Position numbers and translations under genes: made by a program. This document shows positions 1-7,555 of a stretch of DNA of 19,896 bases, piece by piece (position 1 is the first letter of the stretch; each line of letters opens with the position of its first letter). This DNA comes from an uncultured Eubacteriales bacterium. Lineage in GTDB: Bacteria; Bacillota; Clostridia; Oscillospirales; Oscillospiraceae. The stretch spans positions 1 to 19,896 of the forward strand of contig USIH01000026.1 in assembly GCA_900554705.1 (NCBI GenBank), read 5' to 3'. A model generated the notes under the pieces. The model was not told where the DNA came from and searched no databases. It saw nothing but the letters and a program-made list of their open reading frames with translations.

Positions 1-910
1 TTTTCGCCTCGCCGGAGGGCGTCTGCATTTCGGCCGGAAGCTCCTGATCGAACAACAGCCACGCATATTCCGGATAGTCGATGAAGACGTTGCGGTTGCC
101 CTGAATGGCCTGCACTTCGTCGTTGCGCGCCATTTCCCAAGTATCGACGGGGTCTTCCTCGCACCACTCGAGCAGCGTGTCAAGGCTCTCAATGACTTTT
201 CTGCCGTTGTTCTCGCTGTCGTCCGAGTCCATCGCAGGAAGGTTGGAGGACGAAACGTTTTCAAAGAGGTTCGGCTGACCCCAGCGGACGTAGACATAGA
301 GCAGGATGCGCGCCACGTCGCCCTTCACGTTATCGCAAACTTCGACCAGATCGTTGCCGGCGGAATACCACAGGACGGTGCTGCCGCCGTAAGAATAGGT
401 GCTGCAGCCGGAGATCACGCCGTTGACGTTGCCCATGGTGTAGTTTTTGCGCGTGGAGTTAACGTTGGTGTTGGTCGGGCGCAGATGGTGCAGGTCGCTG
501 CCGCCGTTCTTCTGGTGGAACGACGCGCGGCTCTTCGGCCAGACGTGCTCACGGTTGTAACTGCTGCTGGATACGTTGCTGTAAAACAGAATGTTGTTGT
601 CGGTTGTCGGCCAGTACTTTGTGAGGGACTTGTAGGTAACGGAGTCCGTCATGGTCGAGGACATCAGGGTTTGGAGCCGCTTGTAGAGCGGGCTGTTCAT
701 GGTGGCAAGAGAACTGGTCGTGCCGCCGTCGAGCGCGGACATTTGATCATAAGTATAGCTGCCGGTGTAGTATGCCTTTGCTTTTGTACTCAGGTCGGTG
801 CAGACCGTGCCGCGCGTCTGGGTGTTTTCTGCCGATGCGGTGGTTGCGAAGAGTGCCGCGAGCATACACACGATCAGCAGCACAGAGAGCGTTTTCTTAA
901 CGTGCTTCAT
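1..910 (-). CDS. Secreted endonuclease I (EndA/NucM) family nuclease, C-terminus cut by the window edge
   Basis: Reading the minus strand from the ATG at 908-910 gives 303 codons that run off the left edge, so the C-terminus is missing. Residues 1-27 form a signal peptide: basic MKHVKK start, hydrophobic core, and a likely cut after the TASA at 24-27. The endonuclease I signature is clear. There is an active-site stretch NREHVWPKS at 119-127, SDLHHLRPT at 138-146, the following N151 and R154, GDVARILLYVYVRW at 197-210, and a GNRNVFIDYP stretch near 271-280. Enzymes of this family are metal-dependent, rather nonspecific DNA/RNA nucleases built on a beta-beta-alpha-metal fold. Here the enzyme would act outside the membrane, probably for nutrient nucleic acid. 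A ribosome site reading CGGAGGAG lies at 923-930. It follows the ABC operon ending at 971 but has its own promoter. What lies C-terminal, for example an SLH or wall anchor, cannot be seen. Confidence 0.93.
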   Translation of the reverse strand, partial: MKHVKKTLSVLLIVCMLAALFATTASAENTQTRGTVCTDLSTKAKAYYTGSYTYDQMSALDGGTTSSLATMNSPLYKRLQTLMSSTMTDSVTYKSLTKYWPTTDNNILFYSNVSSSSYNREHVWPKSRASFHQKNGGSDLHHLRPTNTNVNSTRKNYTMGNVNGVISGCSTYSYGGSTVLWYSAGNDLVEVCDNVKGDVARILLYVYVRWGQPNLFENVSSSNLPAMDSDDSENNGRKVIESLDTLLEWCEEDPVDTWEMARNDEVQAIQGNRNVFIDYPEYAWLLFDQELPAEMQTPSGEAK

Positions 911-950
911 GGTGTTTTCTTTCTCCTCCGTTTGAAATCAGGTACTCCTA

Positions 951-979
951 AGTATAGCACTGCATTGGCTTCAGTGCAA
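951..979 (-). promoter_or_regulatory. Putative sigma-A promoter of the secreted nuclease gene
   Basis: On the minus strand a TATACT -10 box (951-956) is preceded by TGC, an extended -10. A weak -35 (TTGCAC, 974-979) sits 17 nt upstream. The -35 overlaps the last codons of the ABC ATPase gene ending at 971. I see no hairpin terminator between the two genes, so readthrough from the operon is also possible. Confidence 0.6.
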
Positions 980-1615
980 GCAAAAGTTTGAGGTGCTCTC
1001 CAGCAGCGCGCGAACTTCTGCTTCCCGCACCTGCGGGTACGGCGTTGCGCCGCTGCCGTCCAAAAAGAGCAGTCGATTACCGACCTGCGCAAGCTCGTAG
1101 GGGTCGTGACCCGTATAGAGAATGCAGCGGCCGTCGCGCTTCCATTGGGCGATGAGGTCGGCAAGCATCGTCTGCGCGTTGAGATCCAGTCCGGCGCACG
1201 GCTCGTCCAAGATCATCAGCTTCGGCGCGCCGAGATCGGCACAGACGATGCTCACGCGCTTCTGCATCCCGCCGGACAGCTTCCCGACGGGATGCAGAAG
1301 CACGTCTTCGATCGGAAGGCAAAAATGCTCCGGCAGCGCCGTGCCGCGCAGGGAAGCAAAGAAACGCAGATTGTCCTTCACGGACAGGTCGGAAAACAGG
1401 GCAGGCTCCTGCGGGATAAAGCCGACGTCCGCCTGACGAAGGACGCGCCCGCCCTTTGGCGCGAGCGCACCGGCTGCCAGCGCCAGAACGGTGGATTTGC
1501 CCACACCGTTCGGCCCCGCGAGCACAAGACATTCTCCTGCGTCCGCGCGGAAGCTCAGGTTTTCCACGATCGGTCTTTTTCCGTAGAAAAAGGAAACGGT
1601 TTCAAAGGTGATCAT
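971..1615 (-). CDS. ABC transporter ATP-binding protein, last gene of the zinc-ribbon/ABC-2 operon
   Basis: A 214-residue ATPase subunit that would power the two permeases upstream. It has Walker A GPNGVGKS at 34-41, Q-loop Q69 in IPQEPALF, the signature LSGGMQKR at 113-120, Walker B LMILDEP at 133-139 with catalytic E138, and the switch histidine H170 in TGHD. At about 214 residues it is a short, single-domain ATPase of the type found in CcmA-like and ABC-2 exporters. I chose the ATG at 1613-1615 because it overlaps the stop of the upstream permease in an ATGA and begins MITFETVSFFYG, where the domain normally starts. A longer in-frame extension to 1765 is an Arg/Ala-rich shadow of the permease. 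The substrate cannot be told from the ATPase. Confidence 0.93.
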   Translation of the reverse strand: MITFETVSFFYGKRPIVENLSFRADAGECLVLAGPNGVGKSTVLALAAGALAPKGGRVLRQADVGFIPQEPALFSDLSVKDNLRFFASLRGTALPEHFCLPIEDVLLHPVGKLSGGMQKRVSIVCADLGAPKLMILDEPCAGLDLNAQTMLADLIAQWKRDGRCILYTGHDPYELAQVGNRLLFLDGSGATPYPQVREAEVRALLESTSNFCLH

Positions 1616-2658
1616 CGTTCTCCACGCTTTCTGAAAAGAGTATAGGAAAGCCCCAGCGCGGCGAGGCCGGCTGCGCCCCATAGAAGGGGTTGTTCGGGCG
1701 TGAGCACCAGCCAGCACGGCGGCAGCAGCAGGCGCAGCGGAAGAAGCGCGGGGTAGCGCGTACAAAGGTCAAGGTAGATCGGAAAGAGCGCGAGTGAGCC
1801 GAGCAGCACGCAGGGCAGCAGCACGCACAGAAGGCTCTGTGCAACGGGAAGGCAGGCGAGTGCCGCAATGCACAGGCAGAAGGGGAGCAGCCCCGAAAGC
1901 ATGGAGAAGCGACCCAGCGGGATCGCCGCCGCAAAGAAGCAGAGCAGCAGCGTTACGCTCAGCTGCGGCAGCAGCACCGCACGCGCCGCGGCGCGCCTGC
2001 CGATGACCGCCGCCATGCGGCGGCTGCTTGCCCAGATCCTGCGAAGCTCCACAACAAGGATCGTAAAGAGGAGCAGAGCCGCGACCGCGCGGCTCAGACG
2101 CGGGCCATAGCCGTTTTTCGTCGGCGCCTTGCCGTCGACAAGTTCCGTTTGGAAGGTAAACAGGCGTCCCTGCGCCTCATAAGCCGCAAGGCGTGCGGCG
2201 ACCTCCTGCGCGCTCAGCTCTGCACCTACGGCCTGCGCGATCTGCGCCGTGCGCAGCGGCGCGGTCATCTGGAACAGGACGGCGGAGATCTGCGCCTCAT
2301 AAAGCTCCGTCAGAAACGACATGGGGCTGTGCAGGACGAGAACGCAGTCGTCCAGCCGGTTTTCCGCGAGCTGTGCGCCCAGTCCGCGCAGCAGGACAGC
2401 ACCGCAGTCCAACTGCCCGCGCTCCACCGCGCCGCTCAGCGCCGCGCGGTCTTCGTAGCGAAGGTACCCCTTTTGCTCCAGCGCCTGACAGACCTCCTCG
2501 GATAGCGCGCTGCCGTCTTCGTCAACAAAGCCGTTCGGGCGCAGCGCAGCCTCTTTGCCGGTCAGACCGGCGGCGTAGGTCGCGCAGAAGAGCAGGACGA
2601 GCGCAAGAAGAAAGGCGGGACGCAGACAGCGCTTGAGCGCCAAATACCATGCGGTCAT
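1612..2658 (-). CDS. ABC-2 type permease (second permease of the operon)
   Basis: A 348-residue integral membrane protein. One N-terminal membrane segment (about 13-31) is followed by a soluble, probably extracytoplasmic region (about 35-185). Hydrophobic segments then follow near 189-207, 226-246, 253-275, 275-297 and 323-341. One early membrane helix, a large external loop and a C-terminal membrane bundle is the pattern of ABC-2 exporter permeases. The start at 2656-2658 overlaps the stop of the preceding permease gene (ATGA, 2655-2658), and its own stop overlaps the ATPase start (1612-1615), so translation is probably coupled in both directions. It likely forms a heterodimer with the 400-residue permease. 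An extension to 3267 in the same frame is a low-complexity Arg/Ala shadow and was discarded. Substrate unknown. Confidence 0.85.
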   Translation of the reverse strand: MTAWYLALKRCLRPAFLLALVLLFCATYAAGLTGKEAALRPNGFVDEDGSALSEEVCQALEQKGYLRYEDRAALSGAVERGQLDCGAVLLRGLGAQLAENRLDDCVLVLHSPMSFLTELYEAQISAVLFQMTAPLRTAQIAQAVGAELSAQEVAARLAAYEAQGRLFTFQTELVDGKAPTKNGYGPRLSRAVAALLLFTILVVELRRIWASSRRMAAVIGRRAAARAVLLPQLSVTLLLCFFAAAIPLGRFSMLSGLLPFCLCIAALACLPVAQSLLCVLLPCVLLGSLALFPIYLDLCTRYPALLPLRLLLPPCWLVLTPEQPLLWGAAGLAALGLSYTLFRKRGER

Positions 2659-3857
2659 TCTTCCGCCCCCTTTCCGCTGCGCACGGCGCGCAGACGCAGC
2701 CAAACGGCAAACAGCGCGGCGGCACACCAGAGCAGTGCGCCGACATAGGCGTCCCAGGCGGGACGCGCCCCGAGCAGCGCACCGCCGAGGCGCGCGCTCA
2801 ACCCGAGCGGCAGCCGGTCGCCGACGGCGCAGACGGCGGAGGGCAGCTCCATACGCGGCAGCACGCCGCCGGAGGAGAACAGCCCGACTGCGCCCAGCGC
2901 GGTAACGGCGGTCGCGGCGGCGCTGGACGGAAGGCACAGCAGCAGCGCCGTGCCGACGCAGGCCGAGAGCAGCAGCGCGAGCAGCGCGGCGGGCAGACAG
3001 GCGGCGGAAACGGGGAAAATAAGACACAGACAGGCAAGCACGACGGCTTGCAGCAGAAGGGAAAACAGGAGCTTCCCAAAGACGAATGCACCGTCGCTGA
3101 CGCCGCAGCAGGCGAGCCTGCGCAGCATCGGCGTCGTGCAGTCGCGCCGGAGCGGAAGGAAAAAGAGAGAGGACAGATGAAAAAACAGCGCGGCGTAAAG
3201 CAGCGCGTACCACTGCGTATACGTCACGTTCAGACCCGCATAGGGAACCTCGCGCTGCGAAAACCACTGATCCAGCGCGCAGATGGCGTCTTGCAGGTAC
3301 AGCGCGTTTGCCACGACGAGGAAACGGTCTTCCAGTTCGGGCGACGCCTCGGCAACGGCCTCCTGTCCGGCGAAGATGCCGAACTGCGCCGTGGACAGCA
3401 GCGTCTCGCCGAAGTCGGCAAGGAGCGCGACGATGCCCGAGTGCACGGCTGCGCCGCGCGAGAGGATCAGCCGCGCCTGTGTCCGGTCGCCCCGACTGAT
3501 GTCGCGCGCGTAGCCGTCGGGCAGAATGAGCACGGCGTCATAGTAGCCGGACAGAAGACCGCCCTGCGCAGTTTCGGCGTCTGTCTGGTCGATGGAAACG
3601 GGGGCGGCGAAATCCTGCTCGGAGATCAGGTCGAGCATCATAGCGCCCTTTTTCGTGTCGTATTCCTGCACGACGGCGATCCGCGCGAGCGTGTAGCCGC
3701 TTTCGCTGCCCTTGGACAGAGAGGCGACGGCGGCGGCGCAGAAGCCGCCGAACAGCACGGAAAACACCAGCAGCATCGGCAGCGCCCGCCTACAAATTCG
3801 GAAATCCCTTCCGAGCATGGCGCGCCATGCCCGGAAGGGATGGGATGTACGGTTCAC
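2655..3857 (-). CDS. ABC-2 type permease (first permease of the operon)
   Basis: A 400-residue permease with the same plan as its neighbour: a membrane helix at about 26-46, a large soluble region at about 50-212, then hydrophobic segments near 214-234, 257-280, 286-308, 313-331 and 371-389. The region around 329-352 (GGVLPRMELP and following) resembles the conserved GG-P-LP loop of ABC-2 permeases. The soluble region includes a stretch typical of YhgE/ABC-2 loops (DAVLILPDGYARDI near 107-120). The start is a GTG at 3855-3857 overlapping the stop of the zinc-ribbon gene as GTGA. The first ATG downstream (residue 14) would lose the coupling and the basic N-terminus. Codons 6-18 are a near-perfect 38-bp palindrome, described separately. 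Probable partner of the 348-residue permease; substrate unknown. Confidence 0.85.
   Translation of the reverse strand: MNRTSHPFRAWRAMLGRDFRICRRALPMLLVFSVLFGGFCAAAVASLSKGSESGYTLARIAVVQEYDTKKGAMMLDLISEQDFAAPVSIDQTDAETAQGGLLSGYYDAVLILPDGYARDISRGDRTQARLILSRGAAVHSGIVALLADFGETLLSTAQFGIFAGQEAVAEASPELEDRFLVVANALYLQDAICALDQWFSQREVPYAGLNVTYTQWYALLYAALFFHLSSLFFLPLRRDCTTPMLRRLACCGVSDGAFVFGKLLFSLLLQAVVLACLCLIFPVSAACLPAALLALLLSACVGTALLLCLPSSAAATAVTALGAVGLFSSGGVLPRMELPSAVCAVGDRLPLGLSARLGGALLGARPAWDAYVGALLWCAAALFAVWLRLRAVRSGKGAEE
3804..3841. repeat. 38-bp near-perfect inverted repeat inside the start of the first permease gene
   Basis: The two 19-nt arms centred between 3822 and 3823 are complementary except for one A/C mismatch (3814 against 3831). 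The outer arms read ATCCCTTCCG and CGGAAGGGAT, and the core is GCATGGCGCGCCATGC. In the minus-strand mRNA this would give about 16 base pairs plus one mismatch with a CGCG loop, beginning 16 nt after the first base of the GTG start codon. There is no following T run, so it is not a standard terminator. It may be an mRNA structure affecting translation, or a protein-binding palindrome. The palindromic symmetry is seen directly; function is inference. Confidence 0.8.
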
Positions 3858-5500
3858 TGAGCGACACTGGTGGTGACCATACCGAGCAGCGCGCCAAGAT
3901 CGCTCGACGCGATCTCCTGCGCAAACGCGATGAAGTCTTCCTGCGACATCTTCATGATGTTTCTGTAAGAGGGAGCCGCCGGACAGGAGACGCCGGTCGC
4001 GCAGGAAAGCGTAAGATCCAGATCCATGCTTTCGTCTTCCATGCGGATGTGGTTGAGCGTAAGCTCAAAGCTGTTGGCGGTGGCAAACAGAGAGCCGCTA
4101 AGTTCGAACTCGTCTCCGGACAGCTTAAACTGTCCGCTGCTGCGATCCCACCAGACGTTTGCGACGGTGGTGACATCGCCCTCGTCATAGATGTCCAGCT
4201 TGGCGCGGTAGGAAGCAGCCGTGTTTTCGCTGACCGTGTAGACAAAGCCGTTGGTCGTGCTGCCGTACGAATTTTCCTCGGTCATGAGAAGGCTGATCTC
4301 GTCGGTCGTCGAAAGGCTCTCGCCGAGGAAGAGGCTCACCGTGGCGGGGTAACCGTCACCACCGCTCGTGGCGATGTTGAGGCCGACCAGCGTGCCGGTC
4401 TTCTTGGAGAGGTAAATGTCGATCGTCAGGCTGCCGAACTCGCCGCGTACTTCCTCCGCAAGATCGGTGATGTCCTCCGGCGTCAGTTCGTCCAGCGACT
4501 GTGCGGCCTCTTCGCTGTAGGAGGCGATGAGGGAGCGCAGCTTGCTGTCGGCGCTGAGCTTCGTGAGGACGGTCTCGATCACCTGCGCGGCACCGTCTCC
4601 GTCCAGCTCCAGACGCAGGGACTTGACGGCAAGGCCGCGCAGCGTGTCGTTGTCATTCTCCGTCAGAGTGCCAGCGTCAACGGCGGTGCTCGAAATGAGG
4701 TTTGCGTAGTCCTCTACGAGCTGCACAAGATCTTCAAGCTGTGCCGTGGATGCCTGCGTGTTGAGCGAGGCGAGCGCTTGCAGCGTTTCCTCCGGCAGAC
4801 GCGGCATGGAGGCGGCCTGCGCGATAAAGGAGCCTTCCCAATCCTGCGCGAGCGTGGCGAGATCCAGACCGTAAGCGCCGGAGAACAGGGACTTGCACTC
4901 GAGGGCAAGCTCGGTGCCGTCGACGTAAAGCGCGGCGTCGATGTCGTATCCAAGGGCGGATGCCTTTGCGATCAGGGCGCTGCGCTGGGCGGCGGAGTCA
5001 AAGTACATGGTGCCTTCGACCGAGCCGTTGACGCCAAGTCCCTGCCACTTGGACAGATCCGCACGGATCGAAACGGAACCGCCGGAGGAGACTCGACCCA
5101 GATATTGCAGCTCCTTGGAGTCCATGTAGCCGTGCAGGGAAAGACGGTTTCCGCCGACGGACACGTTGAGGTTTTCCACCGAGTCAATCACCGACTGGCC
5201 GAGAGAAGCGCCGGAAGCACTGTCCTTATCGGTGAGCTTGATGACAAGGATGACGGCTGCCGCGACGACCAGAGCGATCGCGGCAAAGATCGCGACGAGC
5301 TTCCAGGGAGAGCGCTTCCTTGCGGCGGGCGCTTCTGCAGGGAACTGCGGAGCCTGCACGTCAGCGGGCGCTTCCGTGGAGATTTGCGGAGCCTGCGCGG
5401 CGGCAGGCGCTGCGGGTGCGTTTGCGGCGGGCGCGCCGCAAGTCGGACAGAAACGGTCGCCCTCACCCATGGGCGCACCGCAGGATGAACAAAAAGCCAT
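3854..5500 (-). CDS. Zinc-ribbon membrane protein with large extracytoplasmic domain, first gene of ABC-2 operon
   Basis: A 548-residue protein. The N-terminus holds a zinc ribbon with C4-x2-C7 and C18-x2-C21 (CSSCGAP and CPTCGAP). Next comes an Ala/Pro-rich linker (about 22-60) containing an imperfect repeat of the form APQ(I/F)xxEAPA. A basic RKRSPWK patch precedes a membrane helix at about 66-88. The remaining roughly 455 residues are hydrophilic, rich in Ser, Thr, Asp and Leu, and probably lie outside the cell. The ATG at 5498-5500 has an AGGAGGT ribosome site at 5508-5514 and its own promoter. The gene ends by overlapping the permease GTG start (3854-3857), so it is the lead gene of the operon. 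Zinc-ribbon, single-helix proteins are common in Clostridia with mostly unknown roles. A substrate receptor, sensor or accessory to the exporter is inference from position only. Confidence 0.85.
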   Translation of the reverse strand: MAFCSSCGAPMGEGDRFCPTCGAPAANAPAAPAAAQAPQISTEAPADVQAPQFPAEAPAARKRSPWKLVAIFAAIALVVAAAVILVIKLTDKDSASGASLGQSVIDSVENLNVSVGGNRLSLHGYMDSKELQYLGRVSSGGSVSIRADLSKWQGLGVNGSVEGTMYFDSAAQRSALIAKASALGYDIDAALYVDGTELALECKSLFSGAYGLDLATLAQDWEGSFIAQAASMPRLPEETLQALASLNTQASTAQLEDLVQLVEDYANLISSTAVDAGTLTENDNDTLRGLAVKSLRLELDGDGAAQVIETVLTKLSADSKLRSLIASYSEEAAQSLDELTPEDITDLAEEVRGEFGSLTIDIYLSKKTGTLVGLNIATSGGDGYPATVSLFLGESLSTTDEISLLMTEENSYGSTTNGFVYTVSENTAASYRAKLDIYDEGDVTTVANVWWDRSSGQFKLSGDEFELSGSLFATANSFELTLNHIRMEDESMDLDLTLSCATGVSCPAAPSYRNIMKMSQEDFIAFAQEIASSDLGALLGMVTTSVAQ

Positions 5501-5544
5501 ATGCGATACCTCCTGTAGAATTCAAATATATGTTCTACAGCTTC

Positions 5545-5573
5545 AGTATAGCACGAAAGCGGCGACTTTGCAA
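5545..5573 (-). promoter_or_regulatory. Promoter of the zinc-ribbon/ABC-2 operon
   Basis: On the minus strand TTGCAA (5568-5573) lies 17 nt before TATACT (5545-5550), with a TGC extended -10. It sits just after the stop of the upstream permease gene at 5581. No terminator hairpin separates the two operons, so partial readthrough is possible. Confidence 0.7.
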
Positions 5574-5580
5574 TCCCTAC

Positions 5581-6330
5581 TTACTCCAGATTGAGCCGTT
5601 TGCGCAAAATCCGTTCGGTCAGGAAGAAGTAGAGCAGTCCCAGCGCGACCTGCCAGAGCAGAGTGATGCAAAGCACAAGGTTCTCGTTGGTATTGACCCA
5701 AATGCCAAAAGGGTTCGCTGTAAGCGCGATCACGCTGACAAACTGCACACAGATGGCAATGCCGTAGTAGGTCAGAACGGAGTAAAGGATGCGTCTGCGG
5801 CGGAACAGGTGGCCGACCGAACAGGAGACATAGACCTGAAGCAGGAAGACGCAGAGCGCCGCGAACAGGTTCAGCAGAGCCAGCGCAAGCGTGCCGCCCT
5901 CCGGAAGGCTCAGGTTCGACCACAGCCTGCCGCTCACGCGGAGCGTTTCGCCGACGCCGAAGACGAACACGACGCTGCTTAAGAACACCACGGCAAAGGT
6001 GATGCCGCACGAAAGGATCGCCGTGATGAACTTCGAGAGCACGAGCTGCCAAGGCTTGACGGGCAGCGTGAACATCAGGTAGCCCTCGCTGCGCAGGAGG
6101 CCGGAGTAAAAGCGCATGATGGAGACGATGACGGCAAACACGCAGGCGGCGATCGCGCCGAGCACATAGAGCGTCGTTGTGGTGCTCACTGCGATGCGGT
6201 AAACGTCGCCGGACAGGCCGGAGATCCGCACAAGCCGCGCAAGGCACGCGAATACGAGCACGGACGGCCAGAGAAACAGGTAGATCTTCAGATTTGCGCG
6301 CAGATCATATTTCAGCAGCTTTCTCAGCAT
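5581..6330 (-). CDS. ABC transporter permease of the GntR-regulated operon
   Basis: A 249-residue membrane protein with six likely helices near 16-36, 52-72, 103-127, 146-168, 183-203 and 217-237. The stretch GLLRSEGYLMFTLPVKPWQL (77-96) resembles the conserved cytoplasmic segment of ABC-2 permeases in YtrA/YtrB-type operons. The ATG at 6328-6330 has GGAGGTGA 7 nt upstream and overlaps the 3' end of the ATPase gene by 7 nt (6324-6330). It is the last gene of a regulator-ATPase-permease operon. By analogy with YtrABCDEF of Bacillus subtilis, a role in envelope stress or peptide antibiotic response is plausible, but the substrate is not visible here. Confidence 0.87.
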   Translation of the reverse strand: MLRKLLKYDLRANLKIYLFLWPSVLVFACLARLVRISGLSGDVYRIAVSTTTTLYVLGAIAACVFAVIVSIMRFYSGLLRSEGYLMFTLPVKPWQLVLSKFITAILSCGITFAVVFLSSVVFVFGVGETLRVSGRLWSNLSLPEGGTLALALLNLFAALCVFLLQVYVSCSVGHLFRRRRILYSVLTYYGIAICVQFVSVIALTANPFGIWVNTNENLVLCITLLWQVALGLLYFFLTERILRKRLNLE

Positions 6331-7049
6331 GACCAGTCACCTCCGATCGGTACGGTGCGGAAGATCTCGCGGAAGACTTCGTCAACCGAGCGTCCTTCCT
6401 GCTGACGGATGTTGTCCACGGTGTCGTGACGGACGACGCGACCCTGTTTTAGGAAGATCGCCTCGTCAAGCACCGGCTCGACATCGGCGATCAGGTGCGT
6501 CGAGATCAAAACGGAACTGCTTTCGGAATAATTCGTCAGGATCGTATGCAAAATATATTCGCGCGCAGCCGGATCCACGCCCGCGATCGGCTCGTCGAGC
6601 AGATACAGCCGCGCCTTGCGGCTCATCGCGACGATCAGCTGCATTTTCTCCACGGTGCCCTTCGAGAGCGTTTTGATGCGCGCGCCGAGGTCGAGACCGA
6701 GCGCCGTGCACATCTTCACGGCCTTTTGCAGGTCAAAGTCGGCATAGAAGTCTTCAAACAGCGAGAGCAGATCCGTGCCGCGCATCCAGCCGGCGAAGAA
6801 CGCCTTGTCCGGCAGGTAGCTGACCCATGCCTTGGTCTGAACGCCGATCGGCTCGCCGCCGATCGTTACCTCGCCGCCGTCCGGACAGAGCAGCCCCGCC
6901 AGAATCTTCAGCAGCGTCGTTTTGCCGGAGCCGTTCGGTCCGAGCAGGCCGATGATCTTCCCCTCCGGCAGATGAAGATCCACCTCTTGCAGCGCCGTGA
7001 TCTTATGGAAGACCTTGGTCAGGCCGCTGCACGTTACAAGTTCACTCAT
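6324..7049 (-). CDS. ABC transporter ATP-binding protein of YtrB type
   Basis: A 241-residue ATPase subunit. Walker A is GPNGSGKT at 37-44, the signature is LSKGTVEKMQ at 128-137, Walker B is LYLLDEP at 148-154 with E153, and the switch histidine is H185 in STHL. The LSKG rather than LSGG signature and the motif GVDPAAREYI after Walker B are usual for ATPases paired with YtrA-family regulators. The ATG at 7047-7049 follows GGAGGTGAATC. The gene overlaps the regulator by 8 nt (7042-7049) and the permease by 7 nt, so the three are one transcript. The ATPase would energise the downstream permease; the transported compound is unknown. Confidence 0.93.
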   Translation of the reverse strand: MSELVTCSGLTKVFHKITALQEVDLHLPEGKIIGLLGPNGSGKTTLLKILAGLLCPDGGEVTIGGEPIGVQTKAWVSYLPDKAFFAGWMRGTDLLSLFEDFYADFDLQKAVKMCTALGLDLGARIKTLSKGTVEKMQLIVAMSRKARLYLLDEPIAGVDPAAREYILHTILTNYSESSSVLISTHLIADVEPVLDEAIFLKQGRVVRHDTVDNIRQQEGRSVDEVFREIFRTVPIGGDWSC

Positions 7050-7401
7050 GATTCACCTCCAACAAACTAAGAACATCCTCTTTCGTCAGACCGAAGCACC
7101 GCATCCGCGACAGAAAGGCGGAAAGCTCGGCTTCGGCAAGCGCGTTGCGCGTTTTCCGGATCAGCTCCGTGTCCTGCGTAACAAAGCGACCGGTGTTGCG
7201 GTGCGCCGTCAAAAGCCCCGTCTCCTCCAAGTAGGACAGGGCGCGCTGCATCGTGTTTGGGTTGACACCGGCCTCCACCGCAAGGTCGCGCACGGAGGCG
7301 ATCCGGACGCCGGACGGATACTGCCCCGTGAGAATGCGCTGCGTGAGCAGATCGGCAAGCTGAAGCCAGATCGGCCGGTCGCTTTTCAGCTCCCAAGACA
7401 A
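7042..7401 (-). CDS. GntR family (YtrA subfamily) transcriptional regulator
   Basis: A 119-residue repressor with an N-terminal winged helix and only a short C-terminal dimerisation tail, the YtrA layout. It opens SWELKSDRPIWLQLADLL, typical of the subfamily; the recognition part is RDLAVEAGVNPNTMQRAL followed by LEETGLLTAHRNTGRFV. I place the start at the TTG at 7399-7401 because a GGAAGGAG ribosome site ends 8 nt upstream of it. A GTG three codons further up (7408-7410) would overlap that ribosome site and is less likely. The gene leads the operon with the YtrB-type ATPase and permease. It very probably represses its own promoter through the palindrome at 7424-7447, as known for YtrA regulators. 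The inducing signal is unknown. Confidence 0.9.
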   Translation of the reverse strand: MSWELKSDRPIWLQLADLLTQRILTGQYPSGVRIASVRDLAVEAGVNPNTMQRALSYLEETGLLTAHRNTGRFVTQDTELIRKTRNALAEAELSAFLSRMRCFGLTKEDVLSLLEVNHE

Positions 7402-7423
7402 ACAAATCACTCCTTCCTGTATC

Positions 7424-7463
7424 AGTGTATTAGTATACTAACACACTAACGCACAAATGTCAA
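7424..7463 (-). promoter_or_regulatory. Promoter with overlapping palindromic operator of the GntR/ABC operon
   Basis: On the minus strand TTGACA (7458-7463) lies 17 nt before TAGTAT (7435-7440). Across the -10 is a 24-bp palindrome at 7424-7447, centred between 7435 and 7436. Its left half reads AGTGTATTAGTA and its right half TACTAACACACT, with one mismatched pair (7429/7442). From memory, Bacillus YtrA binds an AGTGTA/TACACT inverted repeat, which this resembles. A repressor bound here would block the -10, fitting autorepression by the GntR protein. Confidence 0.82.
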
Positions 7464-7506
7464 GACCCAAAGTGGCAAAATTTGTTTTTCGACATAGATT
7501 GTCAAA

Positions 7507-7522
7507 GACGCCCTATGGCGTC
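7507..7522 (+). other. Short perfect hairpin in the leader of the DUF11 gene
   Basis: GACGCC and GGCGTC flank a CTAT loop, upstream of the ribosome site of the DUF11 gene. A second small stem, TCCTT (7533-7537) with AAGGA (7542-7546), overlaps that ribosome site. These could mildly affect translation, but both are short. I see no convincing -35/-10 pair for the DUF11 gene in this leader. Confidence 0.4.
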
Positions 7523-7555
7523 AGAGAGGATCCGTCCTTTCGGAAGGAGGCAATC

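Noticed and set aside
2649..3860. 403-codon plus-strand frame over the first permease gene
   Set aside because: Its product is Gln/Arg/Gly-rich without any domain, while the minus strand encodes a membrane protein with operon overlaps on both sides.
3827..5488. 553-codon plus-strand frame over the zinc-ribbon gene
   Set aside because: No ribosome site or recognisable domain. The minus-strand frame has a zinc ribbon, membrane helix, ribosome site and promoter.
7042..7410. GTG at 7408-7410 as start of the GntR gene
   Set aside because: It overlaps the ribosome site, whereas the TTG at 7399-7401 is spaced 8 nt from it and gives the usual YtrA-family N-terminus.
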